Shown here: piece by piece, positions 1 to 13,768 of the stretch | How positions within the stretch are numbered: position 1 is the stretch's first letter | Layout of the letters: every line of letters starts with the position of its first letter | DNA from: Lamellibrachia columna | Taxonomy: Eukaryota; Annelida; Polychaeta; Sabellida; Siboglinidae | Reading direction: 5' to 3' | DNA: 64,000 nt | NCBI GenBank assembly: GCA_963662155.1 | Contig: OY759261.1 | Coordinates: 8,856,479-8,920,478 of the forward strand | Position numbers and translations under genes: made by a program | The notes under the pieces: model-generated | Told to the model about the DNA's origin: nothing | What the model saw: the letters and a program-made list of their open reading frames with translations, nothing else | Databases searched by the model: none

Positions 1-2690
1 ACTGGATGAATAACTTAGTGATTAGTGGGAGTTGAACAGCTTCAGAATGCTTGTATCGGGAGGGTCTCACCAGGGGTATACGTTGGGGGAAGAGGTCCAG
101 GGCGACTATGCCATGTAATGTCTTATCAAACATGACAAGGCGGATGTCGGTTCTCCTTTGTAGGAGGCTGTGCCAGTGCAAGTGTTTGATCATAGTGGTG
201 ACACTTGCTTCATCGTTGTAGTTTTTTACAAACATACCGAGCTGCCAGTCGTTGGACCATCTCTATTTTGTTTTGTACGTTTGTGTGTAGAGGTCCCATA
301 TGGCAGCGGCATATTCTAACTGGGGTCTAATTAAAGTAAAATAAGGATTGGTATTTTATGTTTCCTGGCCAATTTTGAGATTTCTTCGTAGGAAATCTAA
401 GGACGCATTTGCTTTTTTTGTGACATGATGTATATGGTTATTCCAGGACAATGTTTCATTTATGACCAAACCAAGATATTTCGCGTTGTCCTCCTTTACG
501 AGTATGTATCCATGAAGAGTGTATTGTTTGTATGTGGGGTTAAGGGATCTGGTTATGTGGAGTTCACAACATTTCTGGGGATGGAACTCCATTTGCCATG
601 TTTCTTCCCACTTGGCCAATTTGTCTAGATCTTGTTGAAGGACTGTCGCGTCAGTATAATTGGATGTTGTCATGTAGATAATAGTGTCATCAGCAAAGAG
701 TCGGACAGTTGATTTGAGGTTATTAGGTATGTCGTTTATATAGATAAGAAAGATGATGGGGGCAATCACTGAACCTTTTGGGACTCCACTGATAACCGGA
801 GCCCAGTCCGAATACATACCTTTACATGCCACGCGTTGATTTCTGTCCTTCAAGAATGTATCAACCCAAATGCTTACAAGGCCAGTGTCTCTCAAGTTTC
901 TGGATTAGTCTTTGGTGTGGTACTTTGTCAAACGCTTTGGCGAAATCCATAATAATTACATCAGTTTGCCTTCCGCCGCTTAGATTGGCCAGGATATATT
1001 GTGTGAAGGCTAGCAACTGTGTATCGGTTGATCGCTTTTTCGAAATCCATGCTGCTTGTCGAAGGGGATATTGTTGGCTTCTAGGTGGGTTAGTAGGTGT
1101 TTTGAGATTATGTGTTCCATTAGTTTGCTGCACACACACGTGAGTGACACTGGACGGTAATTTGATGAGCAATATCCTTCTCCTTTCTTGAAGATTGGTG
1201 CTATATTTGCTTGTTTCCAGTCGTCCGGTACCTCACCTTTCTCAACGGATGTAGAAAATATTATTTGTAGAATAGGAACAATTGCTCTGGCTATTTCTTT
1301 GAAGATTCTGGGGTGAAGCCTTTCTGGTCCCATGGCTTTTTTAGGGTTTTGATTTTTCAGGAGATTTTGAATGCCTTCTGTGGTGATATACAATTTGGAA
1401 AACGGGGGATACTTTCGTATTTGGTCAGCTTCCTGTGGGGGTGGATTTAAGGGGCTCTCTTTGGTGAACACAGAGCTGAACTGAGCGTTTAGGGTCCTGG
1501 CTTTTTTCAGGGGGTGTCCTTCAAGATTCCATTTTCTGTAAGAGGTGCGATGCCTGCTTAATCTTTTCGTCTGTGTTTGATGAAATACCACAATTTCTTG
1601 TTGCCGTTTGTGTTGTGGTCATCCTATTTTGGTGTGATTTCTGATTCCACCTGTGTCCAAGAGGCTGTCCTTGTTTCTTTCCTAATAGCGCTTTTCAATG
1701 TCTGTAATTTAGTTTTCCGAAGTTTGGATTTCTTTGATCCCTTCTTTGTTTCCTTAAAAAGTAGATTCCTGGCTTTTATTAGTTTTTTTCAATTTACTAT
1801 TTATCGACGGGGGTCTATCTCGGTTTGATGCATTCCTGTGGGGGATATGTGACTCTACTGCTTCATTCAGGACTGCTTTAAGTTTGTTCCAAAGTTGATT
1901 AGCGGTCAAGGTCTCTCGGTTTGTGTCGATATATTCTCGAGTCCTGTTGAGTTCCCTTTCTATACCCTCCCAGTTGGCTTTCCTATAGATGTGGAGTTTT
2001 GGTGTATTTCTTGTGGCTTATATCAATTTCGGTGAAAACGATATTGTGGTCGGATATGTCTGGTAAAATATCTGTCCTGTTGACTAGCGTTGTATTATTC
2101 ATTACAAGAAGATTCAAGGTGTTGTGTCCCCCGGTGGGTTGGTCAATGACCTGGGTCAAGCCATGGCCGGCTAGGATGCCTAGAAACAGGGTATGTTGTG
2201 AAGGAGATCAGCAAGAGGGCTTCAATTGAGTCGACGGCCACTCCAGGCCGGGCTGGTTCATATCACCAGCTAGCCATAAATGGCTGCTGTCACGAGGCAG
2301 TTTTGCTAATGATTGTGCAAGTGAGTTGAGGCTTTGTTAATCTGTATCATTGGGACAATGTACAAGCTCTTGCTGGATGCGATGTTCAGTTTGATCCAGA
2401 GGTTCTCGCATTTTGTCTCTAGGTCTTTCTCTCTCAAACTAACAACATATGGTCTTACTGCTATGAATACTCCACCCCTCGTTCTATATCTCTGTCTCTA
2501 CGATCAACTGTGAAATCTGGTGGGAAAACTTCATGATCCTAAATGTCTGGAGTGAGCCAGGGCTCTGTGCGAACAATAATATATGTCTTTGTGCTGTACA
2601 GGATGTGATTCAGTTCCTATTTTTGTTCACTATTGACTGGCAGTTAACACTCAACAGTCGAAGAGGCTTATGTTTACACGTTGACGCAGT
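1..2690 (-). mobile_element. Jockey/CR1-superfamily LINE, ORF2 portion, degenerate, cut by window start
   Basis: Read on the minus strand, the region runs from the start of an apurinic-type endonuclease near 2,690 (LLSVNCQSIVNKN) through TEPWLTPDI near 2,570, a GDMNQPGLEW-like block near 2,260 and the SDHNIVF block near 2,060. It continues into a reverse transcriptase and a C-terminal region (RPQLEYAAAIWDLYTQT, then KHLHWHSLLQRRTDIRLV) that is still open at base 1. This order, endonuclease then reverse transcriptase then C-terminal domain, is that of non-LTR retrotransposon ORF2. Stops and frameshifts interrupt it several times, so it is a dead copy. The 3' end lies outside the window. The exact clade within the Jockey superfamily is inferred, not shown. 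Confidence 0.88.
356..1591 (-). pseudogene. Reverse transcriptase domain of the edge LINE, frameshifted
   Basis: Three overlapping open stretches in different frames together carry the reverse transcriptase. The first (1,591-1,010) has the fingers region with APIFKKGE, NYRPVSLTCVCSKLMEH and QHGFRK. The second (1,172-861) has TDVIIMDFAKAFDKVPHQRL. The third (895-356) has SGVPKGSVIAP, FLIYINDIPNNL and the catalytic box LFADDT, followed by KYLGLVINETLSW of the thumb. At least two frameshifts, near 1,020-1,060 and near 890, separate them. The catalytic FADD is intact, so inactivation is by frame loss and not by active-site loss. VPKGSV is a variant of the usual VPQGSV. Confidence 0.9.
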
Positions 2691-2885
2691 GTGACATAAT
2701 TTTGTGGGGAAAGACTTTAATGTATACAATTACATGATATTCTGCAAAAACAACATTTTAGTTTATAATTTCTTACCGACTCAAAGGAGTTCAATTCGCA
2801 GGTTCAAGTGTTTGATGTATGATTGGATGTTACCGTAGAACACGGTTTTGAAACGAAATACTACGCGGTTTGGTCAATAAAGAAG

Positions 2886-3008
2886 TGTGCGAACATGCCT
2901 CAGCGTGCGGACATGCCTCGGCGTGCGAACATGCCTCAGCGTGCGGACCTGCCTCAGCGTGCGGACCTGCCTCAGCGTGCGGACATGCTTCAGCGTGCGG
3001 ACATGCCC
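2886..3008. repeat. 18-bp minisatellite, about 7 copies
   Basis: Units close to GCGTGCGGACATGCCTCA are repeated head to tail with single-base variants (GGAC/GAAC, ATGCC/CTGCC). Because the period is a multiple of three, all units read as a repeated six-residue peptide (QRADMP/QRADLP), but nothing upstream or downstream supports a gene. Confidence 0.9.
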
Positions 3009-3125
3009 CACCTTCCCTTACGGAGGACGCGTAGCTCCGTGTTCGGCGACGTGCTACTCATGCCCCTGGATGTCCCCAACTATTTATGTCGCAGCCACAC
3101 TAATAATTCACTCATACTGTATAAC

Positions 3126-3126
<1 letters not shown>

Positions 3127-3190
<64 letters not shown>

Positions 3191-3216
3191 CGTGTGTGCG
3201 CGTGCGTGTGTGCATG
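3127..3216. repeat. (GT)n microsatellite with GC interruptions
   Basis: A GT dinucleotide run of about 60 bases grades into GCGTGC-type variants. The open frames across it are simple-repeat artefacts. Confidence 0.95.
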
Positions 3217-3692
3217 CGTATGCGGCGGGGTTTATGTAAGAATGCGGGGGTGGCTGAACTTATATAAGAGTATGGGAGTAGCATGGCTTATGCAAGAATG
3301 CGGCTGTGGCATGGCTTATGCAAGACTGCGAGAATGGCATGGATTGTGTAAGAGGCGTGTTTGAGTGGCAGGTATTATGCAAGAACCCGGCAGTTGTATG
3401 GTTCATATAAGAGTGCGGGAGTGGCACGATTTATATAAGAATGCGGGAGTGGTAGGGCACGTGTAAGAAGTCGGCAGTGTCAGGGCTCATGTAAGAGTGC
3501 GGGAGTGGCAGCGCTAAAGTAAGAGTGCGCGAGTGGCAGGTCTTATGTAAGAGTGCGGGAGTGGCAGGTCTTATGTAAGAGTGCGGGAGTGGCTTGGATT
3601 ATGTAAGAAGTTAGTGTAAGAATGCGGGTGCAGAAGTGGCTTCTGTAAGAATGCGGCAGTGGCAGTGTCTATGAAAGAGTGATCGAGTGGCA

Positions 3693-3694
<2 letters not shown>

Positions 3695-3737
<43 letters not shown>
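3695..3737. repeat. (AT)n microsatellite, first
   Basis: About 43 bases of uninterrupted AT. It lies between a forward minisatellite segment (3,601-3,640) and its reverse complement (3,746-3,784). Confidence 0.97.
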
Positions 3738-3739
<2 letters not shown>

Positions 3740-3813
3740 CTATATATACACTACCGCACCCGCATTCTTACACTAACTTCTTCTGATTACATGAAAGCTG
3801 TCACTACTGCTTG

Positions 3814-3924
<111 letters not shown>

Positions 3925-4090
3925 TGAAGCAGTAGTGACAGCGTTCATGTAAGAAGACGGCAGTGTCAAGGCTCATGTAATAGTTCGGGAGTGGCAAGGC
4001 TCATTTAAGAGGGCGGGAGTTCCAGGGCTTATATAGCAGTGCAGGAGTGGCAGGGTTTACGCAAGAATGCGGCAGTAGCAGGGCACTAAA

Positions 4091-4529
4091 AGCACCATGA
4101 CCATACGCTATATTGGCGGAGACGCTCAATTCAGGCGGCAGTGCACTCAACAAAGTTCTGCTGACCCTCGTAAATCTTCACAAACCAGGGGCGCATTTAG
4201 GGGGAGGCCTGTGGGCAATGACCCCTTGATTAAATTTTTATCCGTTGCGATGCTACATGTTCGCTAACCTGGTGGGTAATTAAACTTGCCCTCCATCAAC
4301 CCGTTGCATTTTGGTCCAACTTTTCATAATTTGCAGACGCGCATCAGAACAGACATCGATAACACCACTAGAGCCTAGAGCGTAGACTCCTCTCGATTAT
4401 CCGAAGCGCTGGCATGTTCTCATTAGTTAGACTCGCGTGGAATGCAAAACAAGGAATGGTTGTTTTGTGTAATACCAATAATCATTCGTGCCATGTAGTT
4501 GATGTCAATTCATATGTCGAGACGTATTT
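4091..4529. other. No recognised gene
   Basis: AT- and GC-mixed sequence between two minisatellites. I saw no protein similarity, splice-supported exon or transposon end here. Confidence 0.5.
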
Positions 4530-4690
4530 CAATTCGGCGCACTTTATAGGTCCCTCCGAAATTCGGTGTACTTTAAAAGTCCTTCGTCAGCTCGGCGTAT
4601 ATTAAAAATCCCTCGTCAATTCGGCGTACTTTAAAGGTCCCTCGTCAATTCGGCGTACTTTGAAGGTCCCTCCTCAAGTCGACGTACTGC
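4530..4690. repeat. 29-bp minisatellite, about 5.5 copies
   Basis: Units starting at about 4,532, 4,561, 4,590, 4,619, 4,648 and 4,677 carry the core TTCGGCGTACTTTAAAGGTC with a few substitutions. The array abuts the tRNA-like SINE directly. Confidence 0.88.
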
Positions 4691-4876
4691 GAAACAGCGG
4701 AAGTGGAATTGAACCACCGTCCTTTCTATCGACAGGCGGGTTCTCGAACGAACGTCCACTCGACCATCAGGAGGGTTCTCTAACCACCGTCCACTCGATC
4801 GTCAGGCGGGTTCTCGAACCAACGTCCACTCGATCGTCAGGCGGGTTCTCTAACCATTAGACCACCGCTACCCACT
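4690..4876 (-). mobile_element. tRNA-derived SINE-like element with internal 35-bp tandem expansion
   Basis: On the minus strand the sequence begins GTAGCGGTGGTCTAATGG, which contains a good pol III A box (4,864-4,850). It ends in a perfect B box, GGTTCAATTCC (4,715-4,705). If one repeat unit only is kept, A and B boxes lie at about tRNA spacing and the ends can pair, so it resembles a whole tRNA-like head. Between the boxes a 35-bp unit, core GCGGGTTCTCGAACC on the plus strand, is tandemly repeated (starts 4,736, 4,771, 4,806, 4,841). Several units also carry a GGTTCGAG B-box-like motif. It could be a tRNA pseudogene with the same expansion. Confidence 0.7.
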
Positions 4877-5443
4877 CATTATATTGCCGTAATCATATTC
4901 ATTCTAGTCCTCCTCTTCATCATTATTATATAAGCAGTTGATTATTGCATGACGTGTTGACTATTGCATAAGTGGTTGTGACACACGATGTAATGACGAT
5001 GGTTTGGTTCTGGCGAGAGAACCAAATTTACTCGTGTCGTAAATATAATCAGGCGCTGCAACGGATCATTCCATTTCAAAGGTGTATTTTTCAACTCTAC
5101 AAATTTTACCTCTCTACCAATTTAAAAAAAAAAAATTGTGTTGGTGTTTATAGAGCCACTCCCACAAACGTTCGCTTCCAGAACTCTACAGCAATGCTTC
5201 CAGTGATAATTATAACCGAACGTTCCCAAACTGAAACAGCTACAGAGTTTCTGACATGCCGATGACTATTACAATACACAATAAAACGGCCTGAGACCAA
5301 CACAGCTACAAACACGTGTCTTCGTTGTTTATTCCAACAGTTTGGAGGACCTGGTAAATAGATGTATTAAATGTTGACGGAGGGCACGCTGCCATATATC
5401 TAATATAAAATTATCTTTTGATCACGTCTGTGGTGAAATAATG

Positions 5444-5645
5444 GGTTGATGTGGCTGTGTGGTAGAAGCTAGAGTGTCGGACTGTCGGTCGAGGGGACCG
5501 GAGTTCAAAACCGCCTGCTGCCGTTTCGAAACTTGGGCAATTTCCTTCATTCAACTTTGCCTGTGTTTTTTCGGAAAAGATAGTTGGTCCTTCTATCTAA
5601 CAGGGAAATGGAAAAAAACGCGAACTCACAGTTAGGTGTGGTCAG
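5444..5645 (+). mobile_element. tRNA-derived SINE
   Basis: GTGGCTGTGTGGTAGAAGC resembles a tRNA A box, and GAGTTCAAAACCGCC about 35 bases later resembles a B box (consensus GGTTCGANNCC). These are followed by a non-tRNA body containing ACTTGGGCAATTTCCTTC and then TTTGCCTGTGTTTTTTCGG. Head plus body is SINE architecture. The 3' end is not sharp in this copy. Family name not recognised. Confidence 0.6.
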
Positions 5646-7561
<1,916 letters not shown>

Positions 7562-7603
7562 AGAGTTTTTGCAAGCGCACCGATCTCGGCTCCCTTCCCG
7601 ATC
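7562..7603 (+). repeat. Left terminal inverted repeat of Harbinger element
   Basis: The 42 bases are identical to the reverse complement of 14,645-14,686. Internal CCGATC words recur just inside both ends and may be subterminal transposase-binding repeats. Confidence 0.92.
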
Positions 7604-7644
7604 CCGATCTCGCGATGCGTGCTACGTCATCGCTTCATTTATAT

Positions 7645-8778
7645 TTAACAAGATTTAACAAGATTTGCCATCCAAGCCAAAGGCCCAGATGGCAAGTGGA
7701 CAAGGAAGCCATTGGCTTATCGAGAGTCCAACAATGTTCATCTACTTATAACCCGCCCTCCTGAGATATGTGTCAACCTTGTTTTTAAACATATTCACGC
7801 TGCTAGCAGTTACACAATTTGTAGACAATTTGTTCCATTCATTTATTGTCCTCTGTGAGAACGAGTGCTTCCTGATGTCCAATCTACATTGATCCTTTAC
7901 TAATTTTACCTCATGTCCTCTAGTTCTGCTATCCTTCTTGAGTGAGAAAAACATATTTCTATCAATATTTTCATACCCATTCAATATCTTAAAAACTTCA
8001 ATCTGATCTCCTCTTAACCTCCTTGTCTCTAGAGTTGTTAAACCACATTCTTTCAGGCGTTCTTCATAACTAAGGTCTCTCAGTTCTGGAATCATTTTAG
8101 TTGCTCTCCTTTGTATGCGTTCAAGCGTATCTATATCTTTCTTACGATATGGTATCCATGCTTGTATACAGTATTCTAAATGAGGTCTAACTATTGCTTT
8201 ATAAAGAGGTATAATTAACTTTTTTTCCTTGTATGTTATGTTTCTTCTAATCAATCCAAGAATTTTATTACCCTTTGAAGCTGCAATACCACACTGCTCT
8301 GAAACTTTCATATCAGCGCTTATTGTAACTCCTAAGTCCTTTTCTTTTACAGTAGTACCCAGAACAGTATCTCCCATTTTATAGTTTACATTCAAGTTCC
8401 TATGTCCTGTATGTAGGCATTTACATTTCCCAAAATTGAACAACATCTGCCATTTCTCAGACCATTTCACTAATCTGTCTAGATCGTTTTGTAAATGTTG
8501 TTTATCACCATCAGTATTAACCTTTCTAAACAGTTTTGTGTCATCCGCAAATTTCAGTACGTTACTTGTTATACTGTGGTCCAAGTCATTGATATAAATT
8601 AAGAATAATATAGGTCCTAATACTGATCCTTGAGGTACCCCACTCAAAACCGATTTCCAATTTGAAACTTCTCCATCTACTACAACTCGTTGTCTTCTGT
8701 CAGTCAGCCATTGTTCTATCCAGTCAGTTATGCTGTCCCCGATACCATGGGCTTTTAATTTAAGTAGTAATCTTTGTG
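7645..8778 (-). mobile_element. 5'-truncated CR1 LINE (C-terminal RT and 3' tail)
   Basis: The minus strand holds about 350 open codons (8,818-7,742) homologous to the C-terminal two thirds of the CR1 reverse transcriptase at 33,500-34,532. It includes SGVPQGSVLGP, FLIYINDLD and an intact LKFADDTKLF catalytic box, then RPHLEYCIQAW and the C-terminal YLRRAGYK. The 3' untranslated stretch matches 34,533-34,616 and ends in two copies of an AAATCTTGTT tail. Homology to the full copy starts at about 8,778, so it is 5'-truncated, as is typical of target-primed insertion. It has no start codon of its own that matters; residues 5' of the homology come from host DNA. Confidence 0.92.
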
Positions 8779-8779
8779 T

Positions 8780-11298
8780 ATATACGATCGAGGCCGTGTC
8801 GGTGAGATAGGGAAACACCGATCTCGCAGGTACAATCGGTTAGTGGTCTCTCTATCTATATTACGTTGAAATTGTGGTTGAATAAAAAAACAATTATATA
8901 GCAATTGTACGTAAAACTGTTGTTGACTAATTAGCTGCCCTATTTTAGTTGCCAATGGGCTTAATGCATCAGAAAACAAGAGTTAAATGCGCACAAAACA
9001 AAAATACACGAAACCATCGACGGCACCGTAGCCGTAGGCGTAGCCCGTAGGCGAAGGCGTAGACTTAGATTTAGACATCGCATTGTAGATTAGTCCTATA
9101 GTATAAACTATACCAAACATTCCAGCTGAAATGGAATTATATGATATACAATACAGAAGCAAACAGATATGGTCAACATTCTATATTGTAATTTTATAAA
9201 TAAAAGATTTACTCGAGCTTCCCAACTTCATCTTCGACTCGTGCACATTTTGTTTTGGTTCGCATATGCAAGTTTAGCACAACTATCCGACTTAAATAAA
9301 TTCATATTTTGTTGTGATACGATGTCCACAACTGCATCTGTCAGTTCAGCATAAACACTGACCTCCAGTGACCAACCGCTAGTTGCAGAACGATAAAATA
9401 CCGCGTTGCCACGGAATTGTGCGACGCACGAATTTGGGACATGCAACCATACAAATAAGTGTTTTTATTTAACATATTTTTTGATATCATGAAGATTTCT
9501 TCTTGTTCTGCTTAAAATACAATAACTAAAAATCTAAATGTGCAAGAACTCTCAGATGTTGGCATGGTTATTTTCCATCATTCGTAGTTAACATATAGTA
9601 CAAGACATACCACTATAATTATATTACTATTAGTTCTCCTACAATCTGGCATTGAAGATGTGTGTTGTCATGTGTGAAATAGATATATGAGAACTTTGAA
9701 GTTCCTATGTTGTTGGTAAATAGTGAAATAGTAAATGCTATGGCCATAATATAGAGATACAATTCCAATTTATGTGTATATAAAAAGCAGGTACAATGGC
9801 GCCTGTATGATGCACCATATTTGGATTCCCTAATCAAATGGATTAATGTTGAAAAAAATTATGGACACATCAGATGATAACACAATAGGTGATTAGCTAG
9901 GTGATTTTACTAGGTGCTTTAACTGTATTAATTATGTAAATATTGCTGTCAAAAGCAAGAACAACGTCTGAATACATAGTTCTAGATGTTATGTACCCGG
10001 GTCATTCCATGTGAAATCAAACAATGGGCAAACATTTGATATCTAAGGATTTACTTAAATTTTAACCATTGACTAAGTGGCTATACTTGAGCACTTGTAC
10101 AAATACCTAAACATTTGTATGCAAATTGTCTCTGTAATGTCTTAGTATAAGGTAAACAAAGGGTAAGCACCCAAAATAGTACCCATTGTTTTTACATATT
10201 TTTTAGGTGCATCTAACTTGAGAAGTTTTCAAGGTATGTATATGAAATTGGCTGAAAATGTAGATATATTGATACACATTGTCTATGCAAAATTCTACAA
10301 TGTTTAATATCCAAGCTAAATGTTGCAGAACACCATCCTGAAATAAAAAATCGGCAAAAGTGGAAATGGTCATAACTCATGAATCTCTTATTTTTAATGA
10401 TTTGATATGGAATGCCCCATTGCCAAATGTTCCTTGTCATGTATGTTATGTAGACATATGAAGGTGTGTAATTATAATGGAAGTGTGTAAATTTCGGGGT
10501 GTCATTTAAAATACTGGATTTGGTCAAATCTGATTTCGAGTTGAATTTTTTTTTTTACTTATAAGAATTAATTTGATAAAATAAAAACATTGATTTGGAA
10601 TTAAATTTGAATTGGAAAGTTTGCACATAGATATCATTGAATTTAATGAATTTCTCAGTTCATATAAACGTAAATGTTTTGATATAAATCTACACATATA
10701 AACAAAGAAATATGTTACAATTTATTTATTTTTCAGACTTACTTTCAGACAAAAATTTACAAGGTGTGATGATCTCATTTTGAAATCTAAACAGGAATAC
10801 CACCTGCTCTAAGTAAACATGCAATTTGTGGGACAACACAATAAAAGGAAGTAATTGGCTTGCTAGTCTTAGAGCAGGTATTTTCTGAAGCAATACATTT
10901 AACAGGTCTTTCCATGTTCTTTGAATAGCCATTGTCTGAGCATTGTGCACTGCTCTCTGGCACTTTCCAAGTATACCAACAGGTGGAGCAACATACATAT
11001 ATTTATACAATACATTTTATTATACGCTTGGAGTGATAATGTAATACAATAGTAACATACTATTATATTTTAGCAATGTTTGCAATATGTTGTGAACTGT
11101 ACATCATGTGTTTTTTCATTTTTTAGAACAATTGATTAAACAAATTTGATTTGGACTTTATTTGAAGTTTTTGTCTATCCATTTAATTTGTATTGATTAT
11201 TGATAGATACATGTGAATTGGAAATAATAAAAATGATATGGTATGGGTAGAAGCCTCACTTTCACGCGTCCTAATAATTTTTTTCTTGGCTATTGCAG
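8780..11298. other. Harbinger interior, no recognised gene
   Basis: AT-rich DNA within the transposon. A GTAGGCGTAGCC-like hexamer run sits at 9,020-9,060. A segment starting GTCATTCCATGTGAAATC near 10,003 looks like a dispersed repeat. I could not find the expected upstream transposase exon on the plus strand. Confidence 0.4.
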
Positions 11299-12187
11299 TG
11301 TAATGGCTGAGGCTGACATCTACAAATTGTGCAGTTTGCTGCAGTTCCCAGAGAAAGTTATTTCCACATCACGAGTAACATCCACTGACTTAGAGTGTAT
11401 CTATATCATGCTCCGGCGTCTAGCCTACCCAAATCGACTAAAGGATGTAGAGAATATTTTTTGGGGAAGTCATCAAAGCGAAATAAGTGTGTTGTGCACA
11501 TATGCTGTGCAGCATGTTTACAACACCCATAGACACCTGTTGTTAAACATTAATCAGACGTGGATAATTGACAACATCCCTCTCTTTGCGGAAGCCATCA
11601 CCAATGCGGGATCACCACTGACCAACTTATGGGAATTTGTTAATGGGACAGTGCGTCCAATACGCCGGCCAACAAACAACCAACGGGAGGTGTTTAATGG
11701 TCACAAAAGGGTTCATGCCCTGAAGTTTCAGTCGGTCATGGCCCCAAATTGACTCATTGCTGATCTTGCAGGGCCTTTCCAAGGCAGACGCCACGATGCC
11801 AGTCTTCTTCGCGAGAGCCAGCTATTCGAACGTATCGAGGCAATGCCTGAGCTACGGTAATATTGTCTGTATGGTGATCGAGCCTACCCATTGCGGTCCA
11901 CCATTTTAAACCCTTTTTTTGGACCACATCTCACTCCAGACCAAGATAATTTTAACGAGGCCATGGCCAGTGTACGACTGTGTGTAGAATGGGGCTTTGG
12001 TAAAGTTTTACGATATTTCGGTTTTGTTGATTTCAAAAAGAACTTGAAATTGTATCTGCAACAAATCGGAATGTTTTATGTTGTAGCAGTACTCCTCACA
12101 AATTGTCACACGTGCCTCTATGTCAGTCAAACCTCCACCTACTTTAAAATCAATCCTCCTACACTCGAGGAATATTTACAACTTTAG
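11299..12187 (+). pseudogene. PIF/Harbinger transposase (DDE nuclease), inactivated
   Basis: The exon probably starts after the acceptor TTGGCTATTGCAG at 11,298. One frame runs to 12,187, interrupted by TGA at 11,750-11,752 and TAA at 11,858-11,860. Family landmarks in order: LRRLAYPNRLKDVE, WEFVNGTVRPIRRP, NQREVFNGHKRVHALKFQS, GRRHDASLLRES, LYGDRAYPLRS, SVRLCVEWGFGKV, DFKKNLKLYL and the C-terminal PPTLEEYLQL. In the family the first catalytic Asp lies in the IDGTVRP block. Here it is Asn (FVNGTVRP). The second Asp (RRHDA) and the Glu (VEWGFG) remain. Two nonsense codons plus loss of one catalytic residue make it dead. Role when intact: cut-and-paste transposition together with a Myb-like partner. 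Confidence 0.93.
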
Positions 12188-12708
12188 GTCACCTTGATGA
12201 ACAAATATTGGCAAATTGAGAATCAATGCCATTCTGTATTGAATACAAATATTATAAATCTTGCTTAACCATAATCAGTATACAATATATCACATTGTCA
12301 TACACTGGCCATAAAATGTATAAGACTAAATATGTCAGAGGTTATTAAGAGGAGATACTTCAGGTTGATACAAAATATATATATTTGCTTTGTGCACATT
12401 GTTCTTGCCAAATTGTAGTGTTTCTTACTGAGTAAAATATAACGTTTTTCTGCCAGACCCCGTTTCCATGGCAACAAACAAAATGGCAACTATTAAAAAA
12501 TAATATTGGAAAATTGGGAAACAACATTTGACACTTCAAAACAATTTGTTTTGCAACAAATACTTATGTAACTTTTGAATATGAGAATGTATTTCTGGCC
12601 GTTGTGTAGAAAAGAATTAACTGAATACACCACTGAAAAGCTTATTTGACTATCATAATTACTTCCAGTTATTCTTCTTCCAATTGTGAGAAACATTGTT
12701 TCGATAAA

Positions 12709-12733
12709 TCTTGTTAAATCTTGTTAAATAAAC
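12709..12733 (+). repeat. Isolated CR1-type tail motif
   Basis: Two tandem AAATCTTGTT units identical in sequence to the 3' tail of the CR1 copies, but without recognisable CR1 body upstream. It may be an extremely short insertion or chance. Confidence 0.45.
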
Positions 12734-12797
12734 CAGCCGTAACAGTTTGAAAGATTTGATTTATTACTTGAAAAAGGCACTAAGCTATACACACAAT

Positions 12798-13098
12798 TTA
12801 CGATTTCTTAATTAACATTGCCAGCATATGTCGCCTCTCCTCCCACTCGAGTTCGAAACGTGCCTCTTGCAAAACCAACTCTCGCTCACGCAGCGAAAGC
12901 TCCTTTGAGCGGAGATCTTGCTCTTTTGCTGTTTTCTCGAAGAAATTGCAGCGTCGCCTTAGTGTTACTTTGGCAACGCTTCGGTGCAGGGGTTCGAGGG
13001 ACTGGTGGATTTGTCTCCGTTTCAGCCCCTTTGGCTGATGTAATAGGCCGTTTACCGGTCATGGCCGCCTCCCTTATTTCCTTGCCTTTCTTTCTTTC
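12798..13098 (-). pseudogene. Putative last exon of Harbinger accessory (Myb-like) gene, coiled-coil region
   Basis: On the minus strand the acceptor TTAATGTATTTCAG precedes an open frame rich in charged residues (ERKKGKEIREAAMTGKRP). After an apparent frameshift near 12,960 this continues as KEQDLRSKELSLRERELVL and EARFELEWEERR to a TAA at 12,798. Heptad-like Leu/Glu/Arg spacing suggests a coiled coil. Harbinger elements usually encode a second, SANT/Myb-like protein with a charged helical C-terminus, which fits position and orientation. No SANT domain was found, so the assignment is inference. Confidence 0.5.
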
Positions 13099-13646
13099 CT
13101 GAAATACATTAAGAAATTACAGCAGGAGCCAGAGGTAATTTAGTTGCTAGAAATGACCAAGTATCTGGTTGGTATATTTCTAAGTAGATATAGAGGAGAT
13201 TGTTATTAATTTAAGGGTATGTGTGCGCACAGCCTATCTTATTGTGTTCTTCCTTTGGTAGTAGTGGTCATGAATGTAAAGTTCTAGTTGTTACAGATTC
13301 TGTTAAGTAATATATTATTAAAATTTTATCATGCAATTGCATGTGTTGTGCGTGAGACGATGTTGGGGCATATTGTAACGTTTTATCATGGCAAATTATG
13401 GTAATCACCTGGGTGACAGTACACAAATCAACAGTTGTATCTATTCTATTTTCTCCCCACACTATAAAACTATGAGCGTCTATTTTGTCATAAAAGTACA
13501 AACTAAGATGATATTTTAACAATTTGCTATTACGGCATGCATTGACAGTATTCATGGTTATCTAGAGATGTTTTACACTGCACCCAAATTTATCAGTGAC
13601 TTTAAATTCCTTATCTCGCAATCTGACAATAATTGTAATTACTCAC

Positions 13647-13768
13647 TGCCTCTTGGTCTTGTGTTGACCTTCAAGTTCTTCCTCATAGCCTCCTTGTGGT
13701 CATTTACCAGGACATCAATAACTTCAAGGTGGCCAATCTTTTCTGTGTAATCTTCGTCTGATCCGGAA
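13647..13768 (-). pseudogene. Putative internal exon of Harbinger accessory gene
   Basis: A strong acceptor (TTGTTTGTTTACAG) and a strong donor (GGCA|GTGAGT) bound 122 bases. One frame reads SGSDEDYTEKIGHLEVID then VLVNDHKEAMRKNLK with no stop. Joining to the next exon at 13,098 puts that exon into a frame with an early stop, so either the copy is frame-damaged or the exon pairing is wrong. Confidence 0.5.
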
